Shown piece after piece: positions 1 to 19,500 of a stretch of 64,000 bases of DNA (the stretch's first letter is position 1; every line of letters starts with the position of its first letter). Location of the stretch: assembly GCA_022577435.1 (NCBI GenBank), contig JAKOON010000003.1:421001-485000 (forward strand), read 5' to 3'. The DNA is from Embiotoca jacksoni (lineage: Eukaryota; Chordata; Actinopteri; Embiotocidae). Under the pieces are notes generated by a model. The model saw only the letters and a list, made by a program, of their open reading frames with translations, was not told the origin of the DNA and searched no databases. The position numbers were made by a program, and so were the translations under genes.

Positions 1-3000
1 ACACTTCACACAACACACTTCACACAACACACTTCAGGCAACACACTTCACGCAACACATTTCACACAACACACTTCAGACAACACACTTCACGCAACAC
101 ACTTCACACAACACACTTCACACAACACACTTCACGCAACACACTTCACACAACACACTTCACACAACACACTTCAGACAACACACTTCACACAACACTC
201 TTCATACAACACGCTTCACACAACACACTTCACTCAACACACTTCAGGCTACACACTTCACGCAACACACTTCACACAACACACTTCAGACAACACACTT
301 CACACAACACACTTCATACAACAGACTTCAAGCAACACACTTCACGCAACACACTTCACACAACACACTTCACACAACACACTTCACGCAACACACTTCA
401 CACAACACAATTCACACAACACACTTCAGACAACACACTTCACACAACACTCTTCATACAACACGCTTCACACAACACACTTCACACAACACACTTCAGG
501 CTACACACTTCACGCAACACACTTCACACAACACACTTCAGACAACACACTTCACACAACACACTTCACACAACAGACTTCATACAACACACTTCACACA
601 ACACACTTCACACAACACACTTCAAGCAACACACTTCACGCAACACACTTCACACAACACACTTCACACAACACACTTCAGACAACACACTTCACACAAC
701 ACTTCACACAACACAATTCACGCAACACACTTCATGCAACACACTTCACACAACACACTTCAGACAACACACTTCACACAACACACTTCTTACAACACAC
801 TTCACACAACACACTTCAGATAACACACTTCACACAACACTTCACACAACACACTTCATACAACAGACTTCACACAAAACATTTCACACAACACACTTCA
901 GGCAACACACTTCAGGCAACACACTTCACGAAACACACTTCACACAACACACTTCAGACAACACACTTCACGCAACACACTTCACACAACACACTTCACA
1001 CAACACACTTCACGCAACACACTTCACACAACACACTTCACACAACACACTTCAGACAACACACTTCACACAACACTTCACACAACACACTTCACGCAAC
1101 ACACTTCATGCAACACACTTCACACAACACACTTCAGACAACACACTTCACAAAACACACTTCATACAACACACTTCACACAACACACTTCAGACAACAC
1201 AGTTCATACAACACACTTCACACAACACACTTCAGGCAACACACTTCACGCAACACACTTCACACAACACACTTCAGACAACACACTTCACGCAACACAC
1301 TTCAGACAACACACTTCACACAACACTCTTCATACAACACGCTTCACACAACACACTTCACACAACACACTTCAGGCTACACACTTCACGCAACACACTT
1401 CACACAACACACTTCAGACAACACACTTCACACAACACACTTCATACAACAGACTTCATACAACACACTTCACACAACACACTTCAGACAACACACTTCA
1501 CACAACACACTTCACACAACACACTTCAAGCAACACACTTCACGCAACACACTTCACACAACACACTTCACACAACACACTTCACACAACACACTTCAGG
1601 CAACACACTTCACGCAACACATTTCACACAACACACTTCAGACAACACACTTCACGCAACACACTTCACACAACACACTTCACACAACACACTTCACGCA
1701 ACACACTTCACACAACACACTTCACACAACACACTTCAGACAACACACTTCACACAACACTCTTCATACAACACGCTTCACACAACACACTTCACTCAAC
1801 ACACTTCAGGCTACACACTTCACGCAACACACTTCACACAACACACTTCAGACAACACACTTCACACAACACACTTCATACAACAGACTTCAAGCAACAC
1901 ACTTCACGCAACACACTTCACACAACACACTTCACACAACACACTTCACGCAACACACTTCACACAACACACTTCACACAACACACTTCAGACAACACAC
2001 TTCACACAACACTCTTCATACAACACGCTTCACACAACACACTTCACACAACACACTTCAGGCTACACACTTCACGCAACACACTTCACACAACACACTT
2101 CAGACAACACACTTCACACAACACACTTCACACAACAGACTTCATACAACACACTTCACACAACACAATTCACACAACACACTTCAAGCAACACACTTCA
2201 CGCAACACACTTCACACAACACACTTCACACAACACACTTCAGACAACACACTTCACACAACACTTCACACAACACAATTCACGCAACACACTTCATGCA
2301 ACACACTTCACACAACACACTTCAGACAACACACTTCACACAACACACTTCTTACAACACACTTCACACAACACACTTCACACAACACACTTCAGATAAC
2401 ACACTTCACACAACACTTCACACAACACACTTCACACAACACACTTCATACAACAGACTTCACACAAAACATTTCACACAACACACTTCAGGCAACACAC
2501 TTCAGGCAACACACTTCACGCAACACACTTCACACAACACACTTCAGACAACACACTTCACGCAACACACTTCACACAACACACTTCACACAACACACTT
2601 CACGCAACACACTTCACACAACACACTTCACACAACACACTTCAGACAACACACTTCACACAACACTTCACACAACACACTTCACGCAACACACTTCATG
2701 CAACACACTTCACACAACACACTTCAGACAACACACTTCACAAAACACACTTCATACAACACACTTCACAAAACACACTTCATACAACACACTTCACACA
2801 ACACACTTCAGACAACACAGTTCATACAACACACTTCACACAACACACTTCAGACAACACACTTCACACAACACACTTCAGACAACACACTTCACACAAC
2901 ACACTTCACACAACACACTTCAAGCAACACACTTCACGCAACACACTTCACACAACACACTTCACACAACACACTTCAGACAACACACTTCACACAACAC

Positions 3001-6000
3001 TTCACACAACACAATTCACGCAACACACTTCATGCAACACACTTCACACAACACACTTCAGACAACACACTTCACACAACACACTTCATACAACACAATT
3101 CACACAACACACTTCACACAACACACTTCAGATAACACACTTCACACAACACTTCACACAACACACTTCACACAACACACTTCATACAACAGACTTCACA
3201 CGAAACATTTCACACAACACACTTCAGGCAACACACTTCAGACAACACACTTCACGCAACACACTTCACACAACACACTTCAGACAACACACTTCACGCA
3301 ACACACTTCACACAACACACTTCACACAACACACTTCATACAACACACTTCACACAACACACTTCACACAACACACTTCAGACAACACACTTCACACAAC
3401 ACTTCACACAACACACTTCACGCAACACACTTCATGCAACACACTTCACACAACACACTTCAGACAACACACTTCACACAACACACTTCATACAACACAC
3501 TTCACACAACACACTTCACACAACACACTTCAGACAACACACTTCATACAACACACTTCACACAACACACTTCAGGCAACACACTTCACGCAACACACTT
3601 CACACAACACACTTCAGACAACACACTTCACGCAACACACTTCACACAACACACTTCACACAACACACTTCAGACAACACACTTCACACAACACTCTTCA
3701 TACAACACGCTTCACACAACACACTTCACACAACACACTTCAGGCTACACACTTCACGCAACACACTTCACACAACACACTTCAGACAACACACTTCACA
3801 CAACACACTTCATACAACAGACTTCATACAACACACTTCACACAACACACTTCAGGCTACACACTTCACGCAACACACTTCACACAACACACTTCACACA
3901 ACACACTTCAAGCAACACACTTCACGCAACACACTTTACACAACACACTTCACACAACACACTTCAGACAACACACTTCACACAACACTTCACACAACAC
4001 ACTTCACGCAACACACTTCATGCAACACACTTCACACAACACACTTCAGACAACACACTTCACACAACACACTTCATACAACACACTTCAGACAACACAC
4101 TTCACACAACACACTTCATACAACACACTTCACACAACACACTTCACACAACACACTTCACACAACACACTTCACACAACACACTTCAAGCAACACACTT
4201 CACGCAACACACTTCACACAACACACTTCACACAACACACTTCAGACAACACACTTCACACAACACTTCACACAACACACTTCACGCAACACACTTCATG
4301 CAACACACTTCACACAACACACTTCAGACAACACACTTCACACAACACACTTCAGACAACACACTTCACACAACACACTTCACACAACACACTTCAGACA
4401 ACACACTTCACACAACACTCTTCATACAACACGCTTCACACAACACACTTCACACAACACACTTCAGGCTACACACTTCAAGCAACACACTTCACACAAC
4501 ACACTTCAGACAACACACTTCACACAACACACTTCATATAACAGACTTCATACAACACACTTCACACAACACACTTCAAGCAACACACTTCACGCAACAC
4601 ACTTCACACAACACACTTCACACAACACACTTCAGACAACACACTTCACACAACACTTCACACAACACACTTCACGCAACACACTTCATGCAACACACTT
4701 CACACAACACACTTCAGACAACACACTTCACGCAACACACTTCATACAACACACTTCACACAACTAACTTCAGGCTACACACTTCACGCAACACAGTTCA
4801 CACAACTCACTTCAGACAACACACTTCACACAACACACTTCATATAACAGACTTCATACAACACACTTCACACAACACACTTCAGACAACACACTTCACA
4901 CAACACACTTCACACAACACACTTCAAGCAACACACTTCACGCAACACACTTCACACAACACACTTCACACAACACACTTCAGACAACACACTTCGCACA
5001 ACACACTTCAGACAACACACTTCACACAACACTTCACACAACACACTTCACGCAACACACTTCATGCAACACACTTCACACAACACACTTCAGACAACAC
5101 ACTTCACACAACACACTTCATACAACACACTTCAGACAAAACATTTCACACAACACACATCAGGCAACACACTTCATACAACACACTTCACACAACACAC
5201 TTCATACAACAGACTTCATACAAAACATTTCACACAACACACTTCAGGCAACATACTTCTCGCAACACACTTCACACAACACACTTCACACAACACTCTT
5301 CATACAACACGCTTCACACAACACACTTCAGACAAAACACTTCAGGCTACACACTTCACGCAACACAGTTCACACAACTCACTTCAGACAACACACTTCA
5401 CACAACACACTTCATATAACAGACTTCATACAACACACTTCACACAACACACTTCAGACAACACACTTCACACAACACACTTCACACAACACACTTCAAG
5501 CAACACACTTCACGCAACACACTTCACACAACACACTTCACACAACACACTTCAGACAACACACTTCACACAACACTTCACACAACACATTTCACGCAAC
5601 ACACTTCATGCATGCAACACACTTCACACAACACACTTCAGACAACACACTTCACACAACACACTTCATACAACACACTTCACACAACACACTTCACACA
5701 ACACACTTCAGACAACACACTTCACACAACACTTCACACAACACACTTCACGCAACACACTTCACGCAACACACTTCACACAACACACTTCAGACAACAC
5801 ACTTCACACAACACACTTCATACAACACACTTCACACAACACACTTCACACAACACACTTCAAACAACACACTTCATACAACACACTTCACACAACACAC
5901 TTCAGGCAACACACTTCACGCAACACACTTCACACAACACACTTCAGACAACACACTTCACGCAACACACTTCACACAACACACTTCACACAACACACTT

Positions 6001-8081
6001 CAGACAACACACTTCACACAACACTCTTCATACAACACGCTTCACACAACACACTTCACACAACACACTTCAGGCTACACACTTCACGCAACACACTTCA
6101 CACAACACACTTCAGACAACACACTTCACACAACACACTTCATACAACAGACTTCATACAACACACTTCACACAACACACTTCAGGCTACACACTTCACG
6201 CAACACACTTCACACAACACACTTCACACAACACACTTCAAGCAACACACTTCACGCAACACACTTTACACAACACACTTCACACAACACACTTCAGACA
6301 ACACACTTCACACAACACTTCACACAACACACTTCACGCAACACACTTCATGCAACACACTTCACACAACACACTTCAGACAACACACTTCACACAACAC
6401 ACTTCATACAACACACTTCAGACAACACACTTCACACAACACACTTCATACAACACACTTCACACAACACACTTCACACAACACACTTCACACAACACAC
6501 TTCACACAACACACTTCAAGCAACACACTTCACGCAACACACTTCACACAACACACTTCACACAACACACTTCAGACAACACACTTCACACAACACTTCA
6601 CACAACACACTTCACGCAACACACTTCATGCAACACACTTCACACAACACACTTCAGACAACACACTTCACACAACACACTTCAGACAACACACTTCACA
6701 CAACACACTTCACACAACACACTTCAGACAACACACTTCACACAACACTCTTCATACAACACGCTTCACACAACACACTTCACACAACACACTTCAGGCT
6801 ACACACTTCACGCAACACACTTCACACAACACACTTCAGACAACACACTTCACACAACACACTTCATATAACAGACTTCATACAACACACTTCACACAAC
6901 ACACTTCAAGCAACACACTTCACGCAACACACTTCACACAACACACTTCACACAACACACTTCAGACAACACACTTCACACAACACTTCACACAACACAC
7001 TTCACGCAACACACTTCATGCAACACACTTCACACAACACACTTCAGACAACACACTTCACGCAACACACTTCATACAACACACTTCACACAACTAACTT
7101 CAGGCTACACACTTCACGCAACACAGTTCACACAACTCACTTCAGACAACACACTTCACACAACACACTTCATATAACAGACTTCATACAACACACTTCA
7201 CACAACACACTTCAGACAACACACTTCACACAACACACTTCACACAACACACTTCAAGCAACACACTTCACGCAACACACTTCACACAACACACTTCACA
7301 CAACACACTTCAGACAACACACTTCGCACAACACACTTCAGACAACACACTTCACACAACACTTCACACAACACACTTCACGCAACACACTTCATGCAAC
7401 ACACTTCACACAACACACTTCAGACAACACACTTCACACAACACACTTCATACAACACACTTCAGACAAAACATTTCACACAACACACTTCAGGCAACAC
7501 ACTTCATACAACACACTTCACACAACACACTTCATACAACAGACTTCATACAAAACATTTCACACAACACACTTCAGGCAACATACTTCTCGCAACACAC
7601 TTCACACAACACACTTCACACAACACTCTTCATACAACACGCTTCACACAACACACTTCAGACAACACACTTCAGGCTACACACTTCACGCAACACAGTT
7701 CACACAACTCACTTCAGACAACACACTTCACACAACACACTTCATATAACAGACTTCATACAACACACTTCACACAACACACTTCAGACAACACACTTCA
7801 CACAACACACTTCACACAACACACTTCAAGCAACACACTTCACGCAACACACTTCACACAACACACTTCACACAACACACTTCAGACAACACACTTCACA
7901 CAACACACTTCATGCATGCAACACACTTCACACAACACACTTCACACAACACACTTCACACAACACACTTCAAGCAACACACTTCACGCAACACACTTTA
8001 CACAACACACTTCACACAACACACTTCAGACAACACACTTCACACAACACTTCACACAACACACTTCACGCAACACACTTC

Positions 8082-11000
8082 ATGCAACACACTTCACACA
8101 ACACACTTCAGACAACACACTTCACACAACACACTTCATACAACACACTTCAGACAACACACTTCACACAACACACTTCATACAACACACTTCACACAAC
8201 ACACTTCACACAACACACTTCACACAACACACTTCACACAACACACTTCAAGCAACACACTTCACGCAACACACTTCACACAACACACTTCACACAACAC
8301 ACTTCAGACAACACACTTCACACAACACTTCACACAACACACTTCACGCAACACACTTCATGCAACACACTTCACACAACACACTTCAGACAACACACTT
8401 CACACAACACACTTCAGACAACACACTTCACACAACACACTTCACACAACACACTTCAGACAACACACTTCACACAACACTCTTCATACAACACGCTTCA
8501 CACAACACACTTCAGACAACACACTTCACACAACACTTCAAACAACACACTTCACGCAACACACTTCATGCAACACACTTCACACAACACACTTCAGACA
8601 ACACACTTCACACAACACACTTCAGACAACACACTTCACACAACACACTTCACACAACACACTTCAGACAACACACTTCACACAACACTTCACACAACAC
8701 ACTTCACGCAACACACTTCATGCAACACACTTCACACAACACACTTCACACAACACACTTCACACAACACACTTCAGACAACACACTTCACACAACACAC
8801 TTCACACAACACACTTCAGACAACACACTTCACACAACACACTTCACACAACACACTTCAAGCAACACACTTCACGCAACACACTTCACACAACACACTT
8901 CACACAACACACTTCAGACAACACACTTCACACAACACTTCACACAACACACTTCACGCAACACACTTCATGTATGCAACACACTTCACACAACACACTT
9001 CACACAACACACTTCACACAACACACTTCAAGCAACACACTTCACGCAACACACTTTACACAACACACTTCATACAACACACTTCAGACAACACACTTCA
9101 CACAACACACTTCACACAACACACTTCATACAACACACTTCAGACAACACACTTCACACAACACACTTCATACAACACACTTCACACAACACACTTCACA
9201 CAACACACTTCACACAACACACTTCACACAACACACTTCAAGCAACACACTTCACGCAACACACTTCACACAACACACTTCACACAACACACTTCAGACA
9301 ACACACTTCACACAACACTTCACACAACACACTTCACGCAACACACTTCATGCAACACACTTCACACAACACACTTCAGACAACACACTTCACACAACAC
9401 ACTTCAGACAACACACTTCACACAACACACTTCACACAACACACTTCAGACAACACACTTCACACAACACTCTTCATACAACACGCTTCACACAACACAC
9501 TTCACACAACACACTTCAGGCTACACACTTCACGCAACACACTTCACACAACACACTTCAGACAACACACTTCACACAACACACTTCATATAACAGACTT
9601 CATACAACACACTTCACACAACACACTTCAAGCAACACACTTCACGCAACACACTTCACACAACACACTTCACACAACACACTTCAGACAACACACTTCA
9701 CACAACACTTCACACAACACACTTCACGCAACACACTTCATGCAACACACTTCACACAACACACTTCAGACAACACACTTCACGCAACACACTTCATACA
9801 ACACACTTCACACAACTAACTTCAGGCTACACACTTCACGCAACACAGTTCACACAACTCACTTCAGACAACACACTTCACACAACACACTTCATATAAC
9901 AGACTTCATACAACACACTTCACACAACACACTTCAGACAACACACTTCACACAACACACTTCACACAACACACTTCAAGCAACACACTTCACGCAACAC
10001 ACTTCACACAACACACTTCACACAACACACTTCAGACAACACACTTCACACAACACACTTCACACAACACACTTCAGACAACACACTTCACACAACACTT
10101 CACACAACACACTTCACGCAACACACTTCATGCAACACACTTCACACAACACACTTCAGACAACACACTTCACACAACACACTTCATACAACACACTTCA
10201 GACAAAACATTTCACACAACACACTTCAGGCAACACACTTCATACAACACACTTCACACAACACACTTCATACAACAGACTTCATACAAAACATTTCACA
10301 CAACACACTTCAGGCAACATACTTCTCGCAACACACTTCACACAACACACTTCACACAACACTCTTCATACAACACGCTTCACACAACACACTTCAGACA
10401 ACACACTTCAGGCTACACACTTCACGCAACACAGTTCACACAACTCACTTCAGACAACACACTTCACACAACACACTTCATATAACAGACTTCATACAAC
10501 ACACTTCACACAACACACTTCAGACAACACACTTCACACAACACACTTCACACAACACACTTCAGACAACACACTTCACACAACACACTTCATACAACAC
10601 ACTTCAGACAACACACTTCACACAACACACTTCATACAACACACTTCACACAACACACTTCACACAACACACTTCACGCAACACACTTCATGCAACACAC
10701 TTCACACAACACACTTCAGACAACACACTTCACACAACACACTTCATACAACACACTTCAGACAACACACTTCACACAACACACTTCATACAACACACTT
10801 CACACAACACACTTCACACAACACACTTCACACAACACACTTCACACAACACACTTCAAGCAACACACTTCACGCAACACACTTCACACAACACACTTCA
10901 CACAACACACTTCAGACAACACACTTCACACAACACTTCACACAACACACTTCACGCAACACACTTCATGCAACACACTTCACACAACACACTTCAGACA

Positions 11001-12201
11001 ACACACTTCACACAACACACTTCAGACAACACACTTCACACAACACACTTCACACAACACACTTCAGACAACACACTTCACACAACACTCTTCATACAAC
11101 ACGCTTCACACAACACACTTCAGACAACACACTTCACACAACACTTCAAACAACACACTTCACGCAACACACTTCATGCAACACACTTCACACAACACAC
11201 TTCAGACAACACACTTCACACAACACACTTCAGACAACACACTTCACACAACACACTTCACACAACACACTTCAGACAACACACTTCACACAACACTTCA
11301 CACAACACACTTCACGCAACACACTTCATGCAACACACTTCACACAACACACTTCACACAACACACTTCACACAACACACTTCAGACAACACACTTCACA
11401 CAACACACTTCACACAACACACTTCAGACAACACACTTCACACAACACACTTCACACAACACACTTCAAGCAACACACTTCACGCAACACACTTCACACA
11501 ACACACTTCACACAACACACTTCAGACAACACACTTCACACAACACTTCACACAACACACTTCACGCAACACACTTCATGTATGCAACACACTTCACACA
11601 ACACACTTCACACAACACACTTCACACAACACACTTCAAGCAACACACTTCACGCAACACACTTTACACAACACACTTCATACAACACACTTCAGACAAC
11701 ACACTTCACACAACACACTTCACACAACACACTTCATACAACACACTTCAGACAACACACTTCACACAACACACTTCATACAACACACTTCACACAACAC
11801 ACTTCACACAACACACTTCACACAACACACTTCACACAACACACTTCAAGCAACACACTTCACGCAACACACTTCACACAACACACTTCACACAACACAC
11901 TTCAGACAACACACTTCACACAACACTTCACACAACACACTTCACGCAACACACTTCATGCAACACACTTCACACAACACACTTCAGACAACACACTTCA
12001 CACAACACACTTCAGACAACACACTTCACACAACACACTTCACACAACACACTTCAGACAACACACTTCACACAACACTCTTCATACAACACGCTTCACA
12101 CAACACACTTCACACAACACACTTCAGGCTACACACTTCACGCAACACACTTCACACAACACACTTCAGACAACACACTTCACACAACACACTTCATATA
12201 A
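8082..12201 (+). repeat. 2,608-bp direct duplication inside the giant array
   Basis: The blocks 8,082-9,593 and 10,690-12,201 have the same length and apparently the same sequence of unit variants, with an offset of 2,608 bp. A rare unit TTCAAACAAC at 8,537 recurs at 11,145, the same offset. A rare marker unit containing CATACTTCTCG recurs near 7,577, 10,312, 12,921 and 15,567 with similar spacing, so blocks of about 2.6-2.7 kb were copied more than once here. Confidence 0.8.
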
Positions 12202-15200
12202 CAGACTTCATACAACACACTTCACACAACACACTTCAAGCAACACACTTCACGCAACACACTTCACACAACACACTTCACACAACACACTTCAGACAAC
12301 ACACTTCACACAACACTTCACACAACACACTTCACGCAACACACTTCATGCAACACACTTCACACAACACACTTCAGACAACACACTTCACGCAACACAC
12401 TTCATACAACACACTTCACACAACTAACTTCAGGCTACACACTTCACGCAACACAGTTCACACAACTCACTTCAGACAACACACTTCACACAACACACTT
12501 CATATAACAGACTTCATACAACACACTTCACACAACACACTTCAGACAACACACTTCACACAACACACTTCACACAACACACTTCAAGCAACACACTTCA
12601 CGCAACACACTTCACACAACACACTTCACACAACACACTTCAGACAACACACTTCACACAACACACTTCACACAACACACTTCAGACAACACACTTCACA
12701 CAACACTTCACACAACACACTTCACGCAACACACTTCATGCAACACACTTCACACAACACACTTCAGACAACACACTTCACACAACACACTTCATACAAC
12801 ACACTTCAGACAAAACATTTCACACAACACACTTCAGGCAACACACTTCATACAACACACTTCACACAACACACTTCATACAACAGACTTCATACAAAAC
12901 ATTTCACACAACACACTTCAGGCAACATACTTCTCGCAACACACTTCACACAACACACTTCACACAACACTCTTCATACAACACGCTTCACACAACACAC
13001 TTCAGACAACACACTTCAGGCTACACACTTCACGCAACACAGTTCACACAACTCACTTCAGACAACACACTTCACACAACACACTTCATATAACAGACTT
13101 CATACAACACACTTCACACAACACACTTCAGACAACACACTTCACACAACACACTTCACACAACACACTTCAAGCAACACACTTCACGCAACACACTTCA
13201 CACAACACACTTCACACAACACACTTCAGACAACACACTTCACACAACACTTCACACAACACACTTCACGCAACACACTTCATGCATGCAACACACTTCA
13301 CACAACACACTTCAGACAACACACTTCACACAACACACTTCATTCAACACACTTCACACAACACACTTCACACAACACACTTTAGACAACACACTTCACA
13401 CAACACTTCACACAACACACTTCACGCAACACACTTCATGCAACACACTTCACACAACACACTTCAGACAACACACTTCACACAACACACTTCATACAAC
13501 ACACTTCACACAACACACTTCACACAACACTTCAGACAACACACTTCATACAACACACTTCACACAACACACTTCAGGCAACACACTTCACGCAACACAC
13601 TTCACACAACACACTTCAGACAACACACTTCACACAACACACTTCACACAACACACTTCAGACAACACACTTCACACAACACTCTTCATACAACACGCTT
13701 CACACAACACACTTCACACAACACACTTCAGGCTACACACTTCACGCAACACACTTCACACAACACACTTCAGACAACACACTTCACACAACACACTTCA
13801 TACAACAGACTTCATACAACACACTTCACACAACACACTTCAGACAACACACTTCACACAACACACTTCACACAACACACTTCAAGCAACACACTTCACG
13901 CAACACACTTCACACAACACACTTCACACAACACACTTCAGACAACACACTTCACACAACACTTGACACAACACACTTCACGCAACACACTTCATGCAAC
14001 ACACTTCACTCAACACACTTCAGACAACACACTTCACACAACACACTTCATACAACACACTTCAGACAACACACTTCACACAACACACTTCATACAACAC
14101 ACTTCACACAACACACTTCACACAACACACTTCACACAACACACTTCAAGCAACACACTTCACGCAACACACTTCACACAACACACTTCACACAACACAC
14201 TTCAGACAACACACTTCACACAACACTTCACACAACACACTTCACGCAACACACTTCATGCAACACACTTCACACAACACACTTCAGACAACACACTTCA
14301 CACAACACACTTCATACAACACACTTCACACAACACACTTCACACAACACACTTCAGACAACACACTTCACACAACACTCTTCATACAACACGCTTCACA
14401 CAACACACTTCACACAACACACTTCAGGCTACACACTTCACGCAACACACTTCACACAACACACTTCAGACAACACACTTCACACAACACACTTCATATA
14501 ACAGACTTCATACAACACACTTCACACAACACACTTCAGACAACACACTTCACACAACACTTGACACAACACACTTCACGCAACACACTTCATGCAACAC
14601 ACTTCACTCAACACACTTCAGACAACACACTTCACACAACACACTTCATACAACACACTTCAGACAACACACTTCACACAACACACTTCATACAACACAC
14701 TTCACACAACACACTTCACACAACACACTTCACACAACACACTTCAAGCAACACACTTCACGCAACACACTTCACACAACACACTTCACACAACACACTT
14801 CAGACAACACACTTCACACAACACTTCACACAACACACTTCACGCAACACACTTCATGCAACACACTTCACACAACACACTTCAGACAACACACTTCACA
14901 CAACACACTTCATACAACACACTTCACACAACACACTTCACACAACACACTTCAGACAACACACTTCACACAACACTCTTCATACAACACGCTTCACACA
15001 ACACACTTCACACAACACACTTCAGGCTACACACTTCACGCAACACACTTCACACAACACACTTCAGACAACACACTTCACACAACACACTTCATATAAC
15101 AGACTTCATACAACACACTTCACACAACACACTTCAGACAACACACTTCACACAACACACTTCACACAACACACTTCAAGCAACACACTTCACGCAACAC

Positions 15201-16577
15201 ACTTCACACAACACACTTCACACAACACACTTCAGACAACACACTTCACACAACACTTCACACAACACACTTCACGCAACACACTTCATGCAACACACTT
15301 CACACAACACACTTCAGACAACACACTTCACACAACACACTTCATACAACACACTTCACACAACACACTTCACACAACACACTTCAGACAACACACTTCA
15401 CACAACACTTCACACAACACACTTCACACAACACACTTCATACGACAGACTTCACACAAAACATTTCACACAACACACTTCAGGCAACACACTTCATACA
15501 ACACACTTCACACAACACACTTCATACAACAGACTTCATACAAAACATTTCACACAACACACTTCAGGCAACATACTTCTCGCAACACACTTCACACAAC
15601 ACACTTCACACAACACACTTTATACAACAGACTTCATACAAAACATTTCACACAACACACTTCACACAACACACTTCACGCAACACACTTCCCACCACAC
15701 ACTTCACACAACACACTTCAGACAACACACTTCAGACAACACACTTCACACAACACTTCACACAACACACTTCAGACAACACACTTCACACAACACTTCA
15801 CACAACACACTTCATGCAACACACTTCACACAACACACTTCAGACAACACACTTCACACAACACACTTCATACAACACACTTCAGACAACACACTTCACA
15901 CAACACACTTCATACAACACACTTCACACAACACACTTCAGACAACACACTTCACACAACACTTCACACAACACACTTCACGCAACACACTTCATGCAAC
16001 ACACTTCACACAACACACTTCAGACAACACACTTCACACAACACACTTCAGACAACACACTTCACACAACACACTTCACACAACACACTTCAGACAACAC
16101 ACTTCACACAACACTCTTCATACAACACGCTTCACACAACACACTTCACACAACACACTTCAGGCTACACACTTCACGCAACACACTTCACACAACACAC
16201 TTCAGACAACACACTTCACACAACACACTTCATATAACAGACTTCATACAACACACTTCACACAACACACTTCAAGCAACACACTTCACGCAACACACTT
16301 CACACAACACACTTCACACAACACACTTCAGCCAACACACTTCACACAACACTTCACACAACACACTTCACGCAACACACTTCATGCAACACACTTCACA
16401 CAACACACTTCAGACAACACACTTCACGCAACACACTTCATACAACACACTTCACACAACTAACTTCAGGCTACACACTTCACGCAACACACTTCACACA
16501 ACACACTTCACACAACACACTTCAGACAACACACTTCACACAACACTTCACACAACACACTTCACGCAACACACTTC

Positions 16578-19500
16578 ATGCATGCAACACACTTCACGCA
16601 ACACACTTCCCACCACACACTTCACACAACACACTTCAGACAACACACTTCAGACAACACACTTCACACAACACTTCACACAACACACTTCAGACAACAC
16701 ACTTCACACAACACTTCACACAACACACTTCACGCAACACACTTCATGCAACACACTTCACACAACACACTTCAGACAACACACTTCACACAACACACTT
16801 CATACAACACACTTCAGACAACACACTTCACACAACACACTTCATACAACACACTTCACACAACACACTTCACACAACACACTTCACACAACACACTTCA
16901 CACAACACACTTCAAGCAACACACTTCACGCAACACACTTCACACAACACACTTCACACAACACACTTCAGACAACACACTTCACACAACACTTCACACA
17001 ACACACTTCACGCAACACACTTCATGCAACACACTTCACACAACACACTTCAGACAACACACTTCACACAACACACTTCAGACAACACACTTCACACAAC
17101 ACACTTCACACAACACACTTCAGACAACACACTTCACACAACACTCTTCATACAACACGCTTCACACAACACACTTCACACAACACACTTCAGGCTACAC
17201 ACTTCACGCAACACACTTCACACAACACACTTCAGACAACACACTTCACACAACACACTTCATATAACAGACTTCATACAACACACTTCACACAACACAC
17301 TTCAAGCAACACACTTCACGCAACACACTTCACACAACACACTTCACACAACACACTTCAGACAACACACTTCACACAACACTTCACACAACACACTTCA
17401 CGCAACACACTTCATGCAACACACTTCACACAACACACTTCAGACAACACACTTCACGCAACACACTTCATACAACACACTTCACACAACTAACTTCAGG
17501 CTACACACTTCACGCAACACAGTTCACACAACTCACTTCAGACAACACACTTCACACAACACACTTCATATAACAGACTTCATACAACACACTTCACACA
17601 ACACACTTCACACAACACACTTCATACAACACACTTCAGACAACACACTTCACACAACACACTTCATACAACACACTTCACACAACACACTTCACACAAC
17701 ACACTTCACACAACACACTTCACACAACACACTTCAAGCAACACACTTCACGCAACACACTTCACACAACACACTTCACACAACACACTTCAGACAACAC
17801 ACTTCACACAACACTTCACACAACACACTTCACGCAACACACTTCATGCAACACACTTCACACAACACACTTCAGACAACACACTTCACACAACACACTT
17901 CAGACAACACACTTCACACAACACACTTCACACAACACACTTCAGACAACACACTTCACACAACACTCTTCATACAACACGCTTCACACAACACACTTCA
18001 CACAACACACTTCAGGCTACACACTTCACGCAACACACTTCACACAACACACTTCAGACAACACACTTCACACAACACACTTCATATAACAGACTTCATA
18101 CAACACACTTCACACAACACACTTCAAGCAACACACTTCACGCAACACACTTCACACAACACACTTCACACAACACACTTCAGACAACACACTTCACACA
18201 ACACTTCACACAACACACTTCACGCAACACACTTCATGCAACACACTTCACACAACACACTTCAGACAACACACTTCACGCAACACACTTCATACAACAC
18301 ACTTCACACAACTAACTTCAGGCTACACACTTCACGCAACACAGTTCACACAACTCACTTCAGACAACACACTTCACACAACACACTTCATATAACAGAC
18401 TTCATACAACACACTTCACACAACACACTTCAGACAACACACTTCACACAACACACTTCACACAACACACTTCAAGCAACACACTTCACGCAACACACTT
18501 CACACAACACACTTCACACAACACACTTCAGACAACACACTTCGCACAACACACTTCAGACAACACACTTCACACAACACTTCACACAACACACTTCACG
18601 CAACACACTTCATGCAACACACTTCACACAACACACTTCAGACAACACACTTCACACAACACACTTCATACAACACACTTCAGACAAAACATTTCACACA
18701 ACACACTTCAGGCAACACACTTCATACAACACACTTCACACAACACACTTCATACAACAGACTTCATACAAAACATTTCACACAACACACTTCAGGCAAC
18801 ATACTTCTCGCAACACACTTCACACAACACACTTCACACAACACTCTTCATACAACACGCTTCACACAACACACTTCAGACAACACACTTCAGGCTACAC
18901 ACTTCACGCAACACAGTTCACACAACTCACTTCAGACAACACACTTCACACAACACACTTCATATAACAGACTTCATACAACACACTTCACACAACACAC
19001 TTCAGACAACACACTTCACACAACACACTTCACACAACACACTTCAAGCAACACACTTCACGCAACACACTTCACACAACACACTTCACACAACACACTT
19101 CAGACAACACACTTCACACAACACACTTCATGCATGCAACACACTTCACACAACACACTTCACACAACACACTTCACACAACACACTTCAAGCAACACAC
19201 TTCACGCAACACACTTTACACAACACACTTCACACAACACACTTCAGACAACACACTTCACACAACACTTCACACAACACACTTCACGCAACACACTTCA
19301 TGCAACACACTTCACACAACACACTTCAGACAACACACTTCACACAACACACTTCATACAACACACTTCAGACAACACACTTCACACAACACACTTCATA
19401 CAACACACTTCACACAACACACTTCACACAACACACTTCACACAACACACTTCACACAACACACTTCAAGCAACACACTTCACGCAACACACTTCACACA